From NCBI GenBank assembly GCA_029245025.1, contig JAQWQC010000006.1:620001-684000 (forward strand): a stretch of 64,000 nt of DNA, in the 5' to 3' direction. The notes under the pieces were generated by a model, which was not told the DNA's origin, did not search any database, and saw nothing but the letters and a program-made list of their open reading frames with translations. Both the position numbers and the translations under genes were made by a program. Shown here one piece after another: positions 1 through 9,012 of this stretch. Source of the DNA: Rhodospirillaceae bacterium (GTDB lineage: Bacteria; Pseudomonadota; Alphaproteobacteria; Rhodospirillales; Rhodospirillaceae). Each line of letters opens with the position of its first letter. Position 1 is the first letter of the stretch.

Positions 1-1
1 C

Positions 2-607
2 CTTGAAACTGTGGACATTCGGGACTTTGCGAGCGATAAACACCGCTCCGTCGACGACACTCCCTTTGGTGGCGGCGCCGGTATGGTGATGCGGCCAGAC
101 GTTATTGATGCCGCTCTTCATCAGGCCCATTCCGACGGCCGGCCGTTGATATATTTAACCCCGCGTGGACGCCTTTTTGATCAGGCCACGGCGAGGACTT
201 TGGCTAAGGCTGACGGTGTGACCCTGCTTTGTGGACGCTATGAAGGTGTCGACCAGAGGGTGATTGAGGCTTGGGATATGGATGAGGTCAGCGTCGGTGA
301 CTTTGTTCTGTCCGGTGGTGAAGCTGCGGCGATTACGGTTCTCGATGCGGTTGTCCGGCTGCTCCCAGGTGTGATGGGGAGCGCTGATTCTCTAACAGAA
401 GAAAGTTTCGAAACGGGGATCTTGGAATATCCCCACTACACGCGACCAGAAGAATGGAACGGTCGCACGGTGCCCGAAGTTTTACGGTCTGGTCACCACA
501 AAAATATTGAAACCTGGCGTCAGGACCAGGCTGAAACGATAACCCGCGCACGGCGGCCCGACCTTTGGGGCCGACACGTGGCGGCAAACACGAACAAGAA
601 AGGTTGA
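2..607 (+). CDS. trmD: tRNA (guanine-N1)-methyltransferase TrmD, 5'-truncated by window edge
   Basis: TrmD methylates G37 at N1 in tRNAs that read codons starting with C or G, using S-adenosylmethionine, and so prevents frameshifting. About 201 residues are visible. The frame is open from base 2 and the family start lies upstream. Seen here: [13 protein letters not shown], the knot-forming [31 protein letters not shown] and the C-terminal PHYTRPEEW and [11 protein letters not shown]. These are the order and spacing of the SPOUT-fold TrmD family. The GTG at base 11 is an internal valine, not the start. The gene ends 5 bases before the rplS start, the usual trmD-rplS arrangement within the ribosomal maturation operon. 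Confidence 0.97.
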   Translation, partial: LETVDIRDFASDKHRSVDDTPFGGGAGMVMRPDVIDAALHQAHSDGRPLIYLTPRGRLFDQATARTLAKADGVTLLCGRYEGVDQRVIEAWDMDEVSVGDFVLSGGEAAAITVLDAVVRLLPGVMGSADSLTEESFETGILEYPHYTRPEEWNGRTVPEVLRSGHHKNIETWRQDQAETITRARRPDLWGRHVAANTNKKG

Positions 608-612
608 GGACA

Positions 613-1038
613 ATGAATACGATCCAACAACTCGAGCAGGAGCAAATTGCTCAGCTGACAGAAGGTAAAGAAATCCCGGACTTCACTCCAGGTGACACTG
701 TTCGGGTGCATGTTAAAGTGAAGGAAGGCCAACGCGAACGTGTCCAGGCCTATGAAGGGGTCTGTATCGCTCGCAAGAATTCAGGTCTGAATTCGGCATT
801 CACGGTGCGCAAGATCTCTTTTGGTGAAGGCGTTGAACGTGTGTTCCCGCTTTACGCACCAATCATTGATCACATTGAATTGGTTCGTCACGGCCGTGTC
901 CGTCGCGCCAAGTTGTATTATTTGCGCAGCCGTCGCGGTAAATCTGCTCGTATCGCTGAAGATTCCGCAGCCGTGCAAAAAGAGCGTGAAGCAAACAAGG
1001 CCGCTAAGTCTGCAAAGGCAGACGCAGCTGACGCCTAG
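613..1038 (+). CDS. rplS: 50S ribosomal protein L19
   Basis: L19 sits at the 30S-50S interface of the ribosome. The 141-residue product begins at ATG 613, just after a TTGAGGA ribosome-binding site that overlaps the end of trmD. A longer in-frame reading from 565 would run into trmD and lacks family support. Family marks are [17 protein letters not shown], the [21 protein letters not shown] region, [14 protein letters not shown] and the basic RRAKLYYLR. The roughly 30-residue C-terminal tail is rich in Ala, Lys and Glu, an extension common in alphaproteobacterial L19 and probably disordered. The gene is co-transcribed with trmD. Confidence 0.97.
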   Translation: MNTIQQLEQEQIAQLTEGKEIPDFTPGDTVRVHVKVKEGQRERVQAYEGVCIARKNSGLNSAFTVRKISFGEGVERVFPLYAPIIDHIELVRHGRVRRAKLYYLRSRRGKSARIAEDSAAVQKEREANKAAKSAKADAADA

Positions 1039-1080
1039 CGCTAGTCGTTTCGATCAAGTTTCTTTTCTGGGTGCTTTGTT

Positions 1081-2496
1081 ATGACTCAGCCGCGCACATT
1101 GTATGACAAGCTGTGGGATAGCCACGCCGTTCATCAAGACGATGACGGTGCGACCCTCATCTATATTGATCTGCATCTGACCCATGAAGTTACGACGCCA
1201 CAGGCTTATGAAGGCCTACGCATGTCTAACCGCAGGATGCATCGCACAGACAAGACCATCGCTGTGCCCGATCACAACGTGCCGAGTACACCCGACCGAT
1301 TAGAAAAAATCGATGATCCAGAAAGCCGACTGCAGCTGGAAACGCTCAAGCAGAACAGCAAAGACTTTGGTGTCGAGTATATTCCCATGGACGATATTCG
1401 TCAGGGGATAGTTCATATTATTGGACCGGAACAAGGGCTGACTCAGCCCGGTAAAACCATCGTTTGTGGTGATAGTCATACGGCCACACACGGTGCTTTT
1501 GGTGCGTTGGCGTTCGGGATCGGCACCTCCGATGTTGAGCACACTCTGGCCACTCAAACCCTCTCTATGCAGAAGTCAAAGAACATGCTGGTCCGGGTTG
1601 ACGGTAAACTACCTTTGGGCACAACTTCTAAGGATCTTATTCTCGCGATCATTGGTCGCATTGGTACCGCTGGCGGCACCGGCCATGTCATTGAGTACCA
1701 AGGGGAAGCGTTTACCGATCTCTCCATGGAAGGGCGGATGACGGTATGCAACATGACCATCGAAGGTGGTGCCCGCGCCGGGCTTGTCGCGCCCGATGAA
1801 AAAACTTTTGAGTACCTAAAAGGCAAACCACGCTCCCCCAAGAGCACTGCTTGGGAGGCAGCCGTTGAATTTTGGAAGACACTCAAGACCGATGACGGCG
1901 CCAAGTTTGATAAAGAGGTCATCATTAATGCCGACGAGATCATTCCCCATGTGACTTGGGGAACATCGCCGGAAGATGTGTTGCCGATCACTGGCGTTGT
2001 TCCGAACCCAGATAATTTTGACGACCCCAACAAAAAGGCCAGTATTAGCCGTTCTCTTGAATACATGGGTCTAGAGGCTGACACCGCGTTGGACGGCATT
2101 TCCGTCGACAAAGTATTCATCGGGTCGTGTACCAATGGTCGCATTGAAGATCTTCGCGCCGCCGCGGCTGTCGTCGAAGGGCGCAAGGTGGCAGATACCG
2201 TGCAAATGCTTGTCGTGCCTGGCTCTGGTCTTGTGAAGCATCAGGCGGAAGAAGAAGGTCTCAATGAAATTTTTCTCGCTGCCGGGGCAGATTGGCGGGA
2301 ACCAAGCTGCTCGATGTGTCTAGGCATGAACCCCGATATTTTACAGCCAGGTGAGCGTTGCGCGTCGACCTCAAACCGTAATTTTGAAGGCCGACAAGGG
2401 CGGGGCGGACGCACGCACCTGTTGAGCCCAGAAATGGCAGCGGCAGCGGCTGTGACAGGTCATTTGACCGACGTGCGGAAGGTCGTGTCACCGTGA
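1081..2496 (+). CDS. leuC: 3-isopropylmalate dehydratase large subunit
   Basis: LeuC with LeuD isomerises 2-isopropylmalate to 3-isopropylmalate in leucine synthesis. The 471-residue length is normal for bacterial LeuC. The aconitase-type signature [21 protein letters not shown] is near residue 130, and the three [4Fe-4S]-ligand cysteines are in GSCTNGR and CSMCLGMN. The C-terminal [17 protein letters not shown] matches the active-site arginine region. It starts at ATG 1081, 42 bases after rplS. The 3' end overlaps the next small gene by four bases (GTGA), suggesting translational coupling in a leuC-orf-leuD-leuB operon. Confidence 0.97.
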   Translation: MTQPRTLYDKLWDSHAVHQDDDGATLIYIDLHLTHEVTTPQAYEGLRMSNRRMHRTDKTIAVPDHNVPSTPDRLEKIDDPESRLQLETLKQNSKDFGVEYIPMDDIRQGIVHIIGPEQGLTQPGKTIVCGDSHTATHGAFGALAFGIGTSDVEHTLATQTLSMQKSKNMLVRVDGKLPLGTTSKDLILAIIGRIGTAGGTGHVIEYQGEAFTDLSMEGRMTVCNMTIEGGARAGLVAPDEKTFEYLKGKPRSPKSTAWEAAVEFWKTLKTDDGAKFDKEVIINADEIIPHVTWGTSPEDVLPITGVVPNPDNFDDPNKKASISRSLEYMGLEADTALDGISVDKVFIGSCTNGRIEDLRAAAAVVEGRKVADTVQMLVVPGSGLVKHQAEEEGLNEIFLAAGADWREPSCSMCLGMNPDILQPGERCASTSNRNFEGRQGRGGRTHLLSPEMAAAAAVTGHLTDVRKVVSP

Positions 2497-2690
2497 AGCG
2501 CGTTCTCGAAATTGCGAATGCAGGGAATACGATCCACGTCGATATTGATGCCCCCTGGCGTAAAGCGGCTGATGACGGCCGTGATGTAAAGGCACACGCA
2601 AAGTTCTCCGGCGCGGCTGATGTGGTAAGTGATATGGGTGTGCTGGCCATTTTGTCGGCAATGGCGCGCGGAAAAGGCAAAAAGGGATAA
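2493..2690 (+). CDS. Small conserved-looking protein between leuC and leuD
   Basis: This 65-residue protein of unknown function starts with GTG 2493 inside the leuC stop (GTGA overlap) and ends three bases before leuD, so it is tightly embedded in the leucine operon. It begins [19 protein letters not shown], has a central Ala/Asp-rich segment ([17 protein letters not shown]) and ends in a basic tail ARGKGKKG. There is no signal peptide or convincing membrane segment. The gapless fit between two essential operon genes, with coupled translation, argues that it is real. I do not recognise a named family. A role connected with isopropylmalate isomerase is inferred from position only. Confidence 0.7.
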   Translation: MKRVLEIANAGNTIHVDIDAPWRKAADDGRDVKAHAKFSGAADVVSDMGVLAILSAMARGKGKKG

Positions 2691-2693
2691 GGC

Positions 2694-3296
2694 ATGGAAA
2701 AGTTTTCAGTACTGACAGGTGTTACCGCACCGATGCCTATGGTCAATGTCGATACAGACATGATTATGCCAAAGCAGTTTCTTAAGACGATCAAGCGGAC
2801 CGGACTTGGCATCTCCGTGTTCTACGATATGCGTTATGATGAAACTGAAGCTGAGCGCCCCGAGTTTATTCTCAACCAAGACGCCTACCGCAATTCCAAG
2901 ATTTTGATTGCGGGCCGCAATTTTGGATGCGGGTCGTCGCGAGAGCATGCACCATGGGGCCTTCTGGATTTCGGCTTTCGCTGCATGATTGCCCCCAGCT
3001 TTGCCGACATTTTCTACAACAACTGTTTTAAGAACGGCATTCTCTGCATCACGCTGTCTGAAGAGCAGGTTGAAGCGCTGACCGCCCAAGCTGATGGCAG
3101 CGACTTCACAGTTGATCTGGAGAAAATGGAAATCACAGCGCCCGATGGTTCGGTGACGCCGTTCGACCTAGACCCGACCCGTCGGCACAACATGTTGAAT
3201 GGTCTTGATGACATTGCTCTGACGCTGGAGCGCCTGGATAAAATCAAAGCCTTTGAAGCCAAGCAGCAGGCGGAGCAGCCCTGGCTTTACACGTAA
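2694..3296 (+). CDS. leuD: 3-isopropylmalate dehydratase small subunit
   Basis: LeuD is the swivel-domain partner of LeuC. The 200-residue length is standard. Recognisable segments are [17 protein letters not shown] near the N-terminus, [18 protein letters not shown] (the substrate-binding loop), and [19 protein letters not shown]. The start is ATG 2694, preceded by AAGGGATAAGGC. It follows the 65-residue gene by three bases and precedes leuB by 17 bases, so all four genes probably share one mRNA. Confidence 0.97.
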   Translation: MEKFSVLTGVTAPMPMVNVDTDMIMPKQFLKTIKRTGLGISVFYDMRYDETEAERPEFILNQDAYRNSKILIAGRNFGCGSSREHAPWGLLDFGFRCMIAPSFADIFYNNCFKNGILCITLSEEQVEALTAQADGSDFTVDLEKMEITAPDGSVTPFDLDPTRRHNMLNGLDDIALTLERLDKIKAFEAKQQAEQPWLYT

Positions 3297-3313
3297 GCGC
3301 CACGGGAACTTCC

Positions 3314-4423
3314 ATGACCACTAAGAAAATCCTTGTCCTTGCCGGTGATTGCATCGGCCCTGAAGTGATGGTTCAAGCGCGACGCGTGTTGGATTGGTTC
3401 ATCGAGACTGGTGCCGCCTCGTTTGAGTTTGAAGAAGGCTTGGTCGGCGGAGCATCCTACGATGCCTACGGTACGCCGCTCACGGACGAGACGACGGAAT
3501 TGGCAAAGGCTGCGGATGCGGTGCTGTTTGGGTCCATCGGTGGCCCGAAATGGGATGGCGTCGACTACGATGTGCGCCCGGAGAACGGGCTGCTCCGTCT
3601 TCGTAAGGCAATGGGTCTGTTTGCCAACTTGCGTCCGGCTATCGTTTTTGATGCGCTTGCAGGTGCGTCTTCTCTTAAGACCGATCTGGTGAGTGGGTTG
3701 GACATCATGATTGTCCGGGAGCTGATCGGCGGCATCTATTTTGGCGAGCCTCGAGGCATCGAAGAGCTGCCCAACGGTCATCAACGCGGCTACAATACGC
3801 AGTCCTACGCCACAGACGAAGTGCTTCGCATCGCCCATGTAGCTTTTGATCTCGCACGCAAGCGTGACCGACGGGTGTGTTCCGTCGACAAAGCAAACGT
3901 GATGGAAAGTGGAGTAGTCTGGCGAGACGTGACCACCACGTTGCGCGATGATTCTTATACGGACGTCGAGCTCAGCCACATGTTCGTCGACAACTGTGCC
4001 ATGCAATTGGTGCGGACACCCAAACAGTTTGACGTCATCCTGACTGATAATCTGTTTGGGGATATTCTTTCTGATCTTGCGGCCATGTTGACGGGATCAC
4101 TCGGGATGCTGCCATCGGCAAGTTTTGGTGCCGCTGATGAAGACGGTCGCCAACCCGCACTTTATGAGCCGGTTCATGGGTCGGCGCCAGATATCGCCGG
4201 ACAGAACATTGGCAACCCTCTCGCACAAATTCTCTCCACGTCCATGATGCTGCGTTATTCCTTTAATATGGCGACAGAGGCAGACTTGGTGGAGAACGCT
4301 GTTGAAGCTGTTCTGAGTAAAAATATCCGTACTGGGGACATAGCCGCAGATGGCGTGGCGGCCGTCGGCACTATCGAAATTGGTGACGCGGTGTTGGCGG
4401 AAATGGCGGCACTCGCCGGTTAG
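3314..4423 (+). CDS. leuB: 3-isopropylmalate dehydrogenase with variant GDCIGPEV motif
   Basis: LeuB oxidatively decarboxylates 3-isopropylmalate with NAD. The 369-residue product shows [16 protein letters not shown], the [16 protein letters not shown] segment, [23 protein letters not shown] and the adenine-binding [18 protein letters not shown]. All of this is typical and points to an active enzyme. One oddity: the N-terminal loop reads GDCIGPEV, so residue 13 is Cys (TGC) where the family normally has Gly (GDGIGPEV). It is the last gene of the leu cluster. Its stop overlaps by three bases the stop of the convergent gene at 4420. Confidence 0.96.
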   Translation: MTTKKILVLAGDCIGPEVMVQARRVLDWFIETGAASFEFEEGLVGGASYDAYGTPLTDETTELAKAADAVLFGSIGGPKWDGVDYDVRPENGLLRLRKAMGLFANLRPAIVFDALAGASSLKTDLVSGLDIMIVRELIGGIYFGEPRGIEELPNGHQRGYNTQSYATDEVLRIAHVAFDLARKRDRRVCSVDKANVMESGVVWRDVTTTLRDDSYTDVELSHMFVDNCAMQLVRTPKQFDVILTDNLFGDILSDLAAMLTGSLGMLPSASFGAADEDGRQPALYEPVHGSAPDIAGQNIGNPLAQILSTSMMLRYSFNMATEADLVENAVEAVLSKNIRTGDIAADGVAAVGTIEIGDAVLAEMAALAG

Positions 4424-4746
4424 GTGATCCCGGCTTTTTTAAGGTGCGGTCCTAAGCGGCCAGTTATCCATAGCCCAAACGTGCGGAAATCACTGACTAA
4501 AGACCACAAAGGGTAGGTAAGGGTCGCCGGGCGATTTTTCTCAATAAAGAAATGCTCGATCCAGGCAAAACTGTATCCAGCCAAAGGGATGAAAAACAGC
4601 AGTCCTGGCTCAAATGTCACCCCGAGAATGAGGTAGGCCAGGGCACCGACAGCCCCAAGATAATGTAAAGCCCGGAATGCAGGCTTCCTGTGTTCTTTAA
4701 GGTAGTACGACCAAAAAGCGGAGTATGTGGTCAGGCTCTTGGCCAT
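4420..4746 (-). CDS. Mpo1-like (DUF962) small membrane protein
   Basis: A 108-residue protein starting at the methionine of [16 protein letters not shown]; an upstream in-frame ATG at 4806 would add 20 unsupported residues. The family pattern F-x3-Y-x3-H-x5-R-x2-H is visible in [21 protein letters not shown], followed by hydrophobic helices ([25 protein letters not shown]) and a second conserved histidine in [21 protein letters not shown]. In yeast, Mpo1 is an Fe(II)-dependent 2-hydroxy-fatty-acid dioxygenase. Bacterial members are mostly uncharacterised, so activity here is inferred from family only. It converges with leuB. Confidence 0.8.
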   Translation of the reverse strand: MAKSLTTYSAFWSYYLKEHRKPAFRALHYLGAVGALAYLILGVTFEPGLLFFIPLAGYSFAWIEHFFIEKNRPATLTYPLWSLVSDFRTFGLWITGRLGPHLKKAGIT

Positions 4747-4878
4747 ATTCTGCAATCCTGTCTGTCGCCCGTGCTGCCGCAGCAGTCCGAGTTTCTTGTG
4801 TTTCAAGAGCGTTGGCGGTATTGAAGCGCCCCAAACGCACGCCCCGCTCTTAGAAAATCAAACCACGGGGCGACAACA

Positions 4879-5955
4879 GTGAGCAAGACAATGTTAGACG
4901 ATCCGAACAAACGCGAGAATGGTGCGGGCTATACGGTTGCTGTGGTGGGCGCCACTGGCAACGTCGGGCGCGAGGTTCTCAATACGTTATGGGAGCGTCA
5001 ATTTCCCGCGGGCAAGATCATTGCTCTCGCATCAGCGCGGTCTGTCGGTGCCGAGGTCTCCTATGGTGAAGACGAGGTTCTGACGGTTCAGAATCTGGCT
5101 GAATTTGATTTTTCCGGTGTGGATATTGTTTTGTCATCACCGGGGGCAAAGGTCTCTGCCGAGTTCAGCCCCAAGGCTGCAGCGGCCGGGGCGGTGGTTA
5201 TCGACAATACGTCTCATTTCCGTATGGATCCCGATGTTCCTTTAATCGTACCCGAGGTCAATGCGAAAGCGATCGCCGGGTATACGAAAAAAGGCATCAT
5301 CGCCAATCCCAATTGCTCGACCATTCAGATGGTTGTCGCGCTGAAGCCGTTACATGAGGCGTTCGGAATTACGCGTGTTGTGGTGTCGACCTATCAGTCG
5401 ACGTCTGGCGCGGGCAAAGACGCTATGGACGAATTGTTCAACCAGACCAAAGGCATCTACGTCAATCAACCGTCGTCGGAAAGCCAAGAGGTTTTTCCAA
5501 AGCAGATCGCATTCAACGTGATCCCGCATATCGACAAGTTCATGGATGATGGCGCCACCAAAGAAGAGTGGAAAATGATGGTCGAGACCAAGAAAATTCT
5601 CGATCCCAAAATCAAAGTGCATGCGAATTGTGCGCGGGTACCGACGTTTATTGGTCATGCCGAATACGTGAATATCGAAACCGAAAAGCCGGTTGAAGAT
5701 GCGGAAGCGCGTGCTGTTCTTAAGAAGGCAGCGGGCGTCACGGTGGTCGACCATCGTCTGAACGAAGGTTATGTCACTCCCGCTGAAGTCCCAGGTGAAG
5801 ATGCGGTGTATCTTTCCCGTATTCGGGCAGATGCAACTGTGGATAACGGTTTGTCGTTCTGGTGTGTTTCAGACAACCTGCGCAAAGGCGCGGCCTTGAA
5901 TGCGGTGCAAATCGCTGAGGTCTTGGTCCGTGATCACCTGAGCGTTTCTGGCTGA
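4879..5955 (+). CDS. asd: Aspartate-semialdehyde dehydrogenase
   Basis: Asd reduces aspartyl-4-phosphate to the semialdehyde feeding lysine, threonine, methionine and diaminopimelate synthesis. The product is 358 residues from GTG 4879; ATG 4891 is an alternative start four codons in. Visible: the NADP-binding VAVVGATGNVGREVL, VPEVNAKA, the catalytic cysteine in IANPNCSTIQMV, STYQSTSGAGKDAMDEL, and CARVPTFIGHAEYVNIE. The C-terminal LSRIRAD and FWCVSDNLRKGAALNAVQIAE close the dimer core as expected. It stands alone, with a convergent broken gene downstream. Confidence 0.96.
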   Translation: MSKTMLDDPNKRENGAGYTVAVVGATGNVGREVLNTLWERQFPAGKIIALASARSVGAEVSYGEDEVLTVQNLAEFDFSGVDIVLSSPGAKVSAEFSPKAAAAGAVVIDNTSHFRMDPDVPLIVPEVNAKAIAGYTKKGIIANPNCSTIQMVVALKPLHEAFGITRVVVSTYQSTSGAGKDAMDELFNQTKGIYVNQPSSESQEVFPKQIAFNVIPHIDKFMDDGATKEEWKMMVETKKILDPKIKVHANCARVPTFIGHAEYVNIETEKPVEDAEARAVLKKAAGVTVVDHRLNEGYVTPAEVPGEDAVYLSRIRADATVDNGLSFWCVSDNLRKGAALNAVQIAEVLVRDHLSVSG

Positions 5956-5963
5956 TCTTTAGC

Positions 5964-6428
5964 CTAGGGCGACCCTTGCCAATAACGACAGTCCAAAAGC
6001 CAAAAATAGGCTTTGGTTTTAACAAAGCCACGCGGCTGCTCGATGATCGCCCTTATTCGACTGCACAGAGATCGTGGCGATACGGGCTTCAATAGATACT
6101 CGTTAATCCCCGAATCCCGCGCTGACGCGGTTCGGCCGCGTTCCGAAAATCCGGTCGGCATGTACTTGAGTTTGTCATTATTGGATTGGCGCATGGTCTT
6201 CGCCATTTCGACGCCGCTCATTGGCTCCATAGCCCAATCGGTAATCACAATATCAGGTTCAACTTCGGCGGCGACTTTTAGTTTCTCACCACCGTCCGAG
6301 GCATCCAGAATGTTGCGCCCACCCAAAGCAAAAAGAATCGTTCGAACCAACGACCGTATTTAGGCATGGTCGTCAACCACGAGAAATTGAAGGTTTGTGA
6401 GACCAGGGTCGCCCCCAGGGATGGACAT
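5964..6428 (-). pseudogene. CheY-like receiver protein interrupted by an in-frame TAA
   Basis: Reading leftward from ATG 6428 gives a short lead, then the receiver start LQFLVVDDHA, a TAA stop (6362-6360), and in the same frame IRSLVRTILFALGG, PDIVITDWAMEPMSGVEM (phosphoacceptor Asp region), DSGINEYLLKPVSPRSL (Lys of the K-P motif) and the tail RAIIEQPRGFVKTKAYF. The stop sits where single-domain alphaproteobacterial receivers normally have a hydrophobic residue after DDHA. Only about 22 residues precede it, so no functional receiver can be made unless translation restarts at the TTG at 6350, which would omit the acidic pocket. The segment KYMPTGF also departs from the usual form. I read this as a recent pseudogene. 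Confidence 0.82.
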
Positions 6429-6571
6429 ATAGGAAGCAACCTCAACTGAGATGCAGTCTTATGGTGCATTCTATAACGAGCCGCCTTTGGTCACTAGCCG
6501 TGCCTTGTCTGGCTCTCGGCACGACGGTATACCGGCGCTACGCCAAGATGCGCGACCAAGGAGCTTTGAAG

Positions 6572-7459
6572 ATGTCCGCAGTTGATCGACCTCGCCGCAG
6601 CGCGCTTTATATGCCGGCATCTAATGCACGCGCTATTGAGAAAGCTAAAAACCTTCTCGCCGATATGTTGATTTTCGATCTTGAGGATGCGGTCGCGCCA
6701 GATGCCAAGGTAGCTGCGAGAGATGCCGCGGTGGCGGCGGTAAATTCTGGGGGCTATGGCCAGAGAGAACTGCTTATTCGGGTCAACGGCCTGGACACGT
6801 TTTGGGCGGAGGATGATCTGAAGGCCGTCGCGACATCGAACGCGAATGGTGTGGTTGTACCCAAAGTATCAAGTGCTGAAGATGTTGCTCAAATAGACGC
6901 CATCTTGACTGCCGCCGGCGCCGATACAGACTTTCCGGTCTGGGCGATGATGGAAACGCCGCGCAGTATTCTTTCGGCGGATGCCATTGCACAGGCTTCA
7001 CCTCGGCTCTCAGGGTTGTGTATTGGCACAGCAGATCTTTCGAAAGAGCTGCAATGTGCGCATCCTGCTGACCGCGCGCCAATGCTGGTTTCGCTTCAAC
7101 TAGTCATCCTTGCGGCACGTGCCAACGACCTTGTTGTCCTGGATGGTGTGCATGTAGAGCTCAACGAAGCTGAGGGATTCGAAGCGGCCTGTCGTCAAGG
7201 GCGTGATCTGGGCTTTGATGGGAAGACACTCATTCACCCAAACCAGATTGATGGCGCAAACACGGCCTATGCACCCAGCGCTGAGGAGGTTGAAGATGCT
7301 CACCGACTCATTGCGGCTCATGAGGACGCCGAGGCCAAAGGGGCTGGTGTCACAACATTGGATGGTCGTTTGGTAGAGGTGTTGCATGTGGCCGAAGCGA
7401 AACGTCTTTTAGCTAAAGCAGAAATGATCGCCGCCCTATCTCAAAGCACGGGTGCCTAG
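6572..7459 (+). CDS. HpcH/HpaI aldolase / CitE-type CoA lyase
   Basis: A 295-residue TIM-barrel lyase of the CitE/malyl-CoA lyase group. It begins RPRRSALYMPASNARAIEKA and carries IFDLEDAVAPDAK (Mg-binding region), LLIRVNGLDT, VVVPKVSSAEDV, VWAMMETPRSIL (Mg-ligand Glu), GTADLSKEL, LDGVHVELN and the C-terminal KTLIHPNQID. Such enzymes cleave or form 3-hydroxyacyl-CoA esters such as malyl-CoA or citramalyl-CoA; the substrate cannot be told from sequence. ATG 6572 is chosen because AAGGAG lies eight bases upstream; an upstream start at 6461 would add an unsupported 37-residue leader. The next gene overlaps or abuts the stop. Confidence 0.88.
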   Translation: MSAVDRPRRSALYMPASNARAIEKAKNLLADMLIFDLEDAVAPDAKVAARDAAVAAVNSGGYGQRELLIRVNGLDTFWAEDDLKAVATSNANGVVVPKVSSAEDVAQIDAILTAAGADTDFPVWAMMETPRSILSADAIAQASPRLSGLCIGTADLSKELQCAHPADRAPMLVSLQLVILAARANDLVVLDGVHVELNEAEGFEAACRQGRDLGFDGKTLIHPNQIDGANTAYAPSAEEVEDAHRLIAAHEDAEAKGAGVTTLDGRLVEVLHVAEAKRLLAKAEMIAALSQSTGA

Positions 7460-7463
7460 CGTG

Positions 7464-8480
7464 ATGCTCAAGCTTAGCGTTCTTGATCAAACACCCATTC
7501 GTTCCGGCGGTACGGCTGTGGAGGCGATTGATGAAACGCTCAAGTTGGCGCGCGTAACAGAAGAGCTTGGGTATCACCGCTACTGGCTGGCCGAACACCA
7601 CGGTACGGAAGGTTTGGCAGGGTGCTCGCCGGAAATTCTTATTGCCCGGGTTGCAGCGGTGACATCACGTATTCGCGTCGGCTCCGGCGGCGTCATGCTC
7701 AGCCACTATAGCCCCCTCAAGGTGGCGGAGAACTTTTCGCTGTTGGCAACGATGTATCCCGATCGCATTGATGTCGGGCTTGGTCGAGCGCCGGGCGGCG
7801 ACCAACTGACGACCTTGGGAATGGCCTATGGGTCAAAAATCGGGGTCGAGTACTACCCGACCAAGATCGTCGACTTGAAAGCGTTCTTGAATGGCACAGA
7901 GTTGGCAAACCAGGCTCTTTCCCGGGTCAAGATCACACCCAAACCTGAGGTGCCGCCCGAAATGTGGTTGCTTGGGTCGTCCGGCGAAAGCGCAAAGCTC
8001 GCTGCCATGTTTGGTCTGCCCTATTCGTTCGCACACTTTATCCATCCAGAAGGGGCCGAAGACATACTCAAGCTCTATCGGGATAACTTTGAGCCATCAG
8101 ATATTTTGTCTGAACCCCGCGCCAATATGTGCGTTGGTGTGGTTTGTGCCGAAACGCAAGAAGAAGCGGATCATCTGGCACTCAGTCGTAAGCTCTGGCG
8201 CTTGCAATTGACCAAGGGTGAACTTGGGCCCTATCCCACGCCAGAAGAAGCCGAGGCTTATCCGTATACGGAGCGGGAGCGAAGCATAGCCGATTCCGCC
8301 AATCGCACTGGCTTGGTCGGTCCGCCCGGCAAGATCAAATACGAAATAGAAAACCTCGCGGCCAATTGTGGAATTGACGAAATGATGGTGGTGACCATTA
8401 CCCACGACTTTGAAGCCCGCAAGAAATCATACGCACTAGTGTCAGACGCTTTTGGCCTAGCCCAAACTGCCGCCGCCTAA
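7464..8480 (+). CDS. Luciferase-like (LLM class) flavin monooxygenase
   Basis: A 338-residue bacterial-luciferase-fold protein close to the 'MsnO8' style group. Marks are LKLSVLDQTPIRSG, GYHRYWLAEHHGTEGLAGCSPEILI, VGSGGVMLSHYSPLKVAE, RIDVGLGRAPGGD and LLGSSGESAKLAA. These proteins use reduced FMN from a separate reductase; no reductase is adjacent and the substrate is unknown. Starts at GTG 7452, GTG 7461 or ATG 7464 are possible. I prefer ATG 7464, since MLKLSVLDQ is the normal family beginning. The C-terminal half has the usual GPPGKIKYEIENL and DEMMVVTITHDFEARKKSY. It is probably co-transcribed with the CitE-like and VOC genes. Confidence 0.87.
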   Translation: MLKLSVLDQTPIRSGGTAVEAIDETLKLARVTEELGYHRYWLAEHHGTEGLAGCSPEILIARVAAVTSRIRVGSGGVMLSHYSPLKVAENFSLLATMYPDRIDVGLGRAPGGDQLTTLGMAYGSKIGVEYYPTKIVDLKAFLNGTELANQALSRVKITPKPEVPPEMWLLGSSGESAKLAAMFGLPYSFAHFIHPEGAEDILKLYRDNFEPSDILSEPRANMCVGVVCAETQEEADHLALSRKLWRLQLTKGELGPYPTPEEAEAYPYTERERSIADSANRTGLVGPPGKIKYEIENLAANCGIDEMMVVTITHDFEARKKSYALVSDAFGLAQTAAA

Positions 8481-8496
8481 AAGATAGGAGCATACA

Positions 8497-9012
8497 ATGC
8501 CCAACTTTAGCCCCATGATCCGCGCCGCTTTGATGGTCTCCGACTTGGACGTCAGTCGCGCATTTTATGAAGATGTTCTTGGACTCGATGATGTCTTTGT
8601 TGAAGGCGAAATGAGCGAGGGTAACATCGCTGACGTTCTCGCCGTGCCTAATTCAACCCACACCCGGGCGGCCATTCTCAAACGTTCCGGTCAACCGGAC
8701 TACGGCATGTTGGGTTTGTTTGAACTAACCAATCCACAGCCGACGCCTATCACGCGTGAAAACACGGGAATGAACCGCGGCGAAGTTTGCATCGTGTTTT
8801 ATTGCGATGATCTTGATGTGGTGACCGCCAAACTTGCGGCCGGAGGCCACACGATAGTTAGCCCGGCTGCGCCGTTGCGTATTCGGGGCTTCGTCAAACA
8901 GCGTGAAATGATTTTCAGAGACCCCGACGGCGTTTTGGTCAACTTGATTGAGTGGGACCCGGCACGAGAAGACAAACCAGAAAAATGGGCTGGCGTTCCA
9001 GAGGACGCTTAA
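8497..9012 (+). CDS. VOC (glyoxalase/dioxygenase fold) family protein
   Basis: A 171-residue vicinal-oxygen-chelate protein with two beta-alpha-beta-beta-beta units. The first begins MIRAALMVSDLDVSRAFYEDVLGL and the second is around GEVCIVFYCDDLDVVTAKLAAGG, ending FRDPDGVLVNLIEWD with the usual Glu near the C-terminus. A clear ribosome-binding site (GATAGGAGC) precedes ATG 8497, 16 bases after the luciferase-like gene. Reaction and substrate are not predictable. It converges with the transporter gene at 9009, sharing three bases at the stops. Confidence 0.85.
   Translation: MPNFSPMIRAALMVSDLDVSRAFYEDVLGLDDVFVEGEMSEGNIADVLAVPNSTHTRAAILKRSGQPDYGMLGLFELTNPQPTPITRENTGMNRGEVCIVFYCDDLDVVTAKLAAGGHTIVSPAAPLRIRGFVKQREMIFRDPDGVLVNLIEWDPAREDKPEKWAGVPEDA

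Noticed and set aside
1554-2186. A long minus-strand ORF opposite leuC
   Set aside because: It is the antisense of a conserved gene and has the repetitive Ser/Pro/Arg composition expected of that. Similar antisense readings throughout the window were excluded on the same ground.
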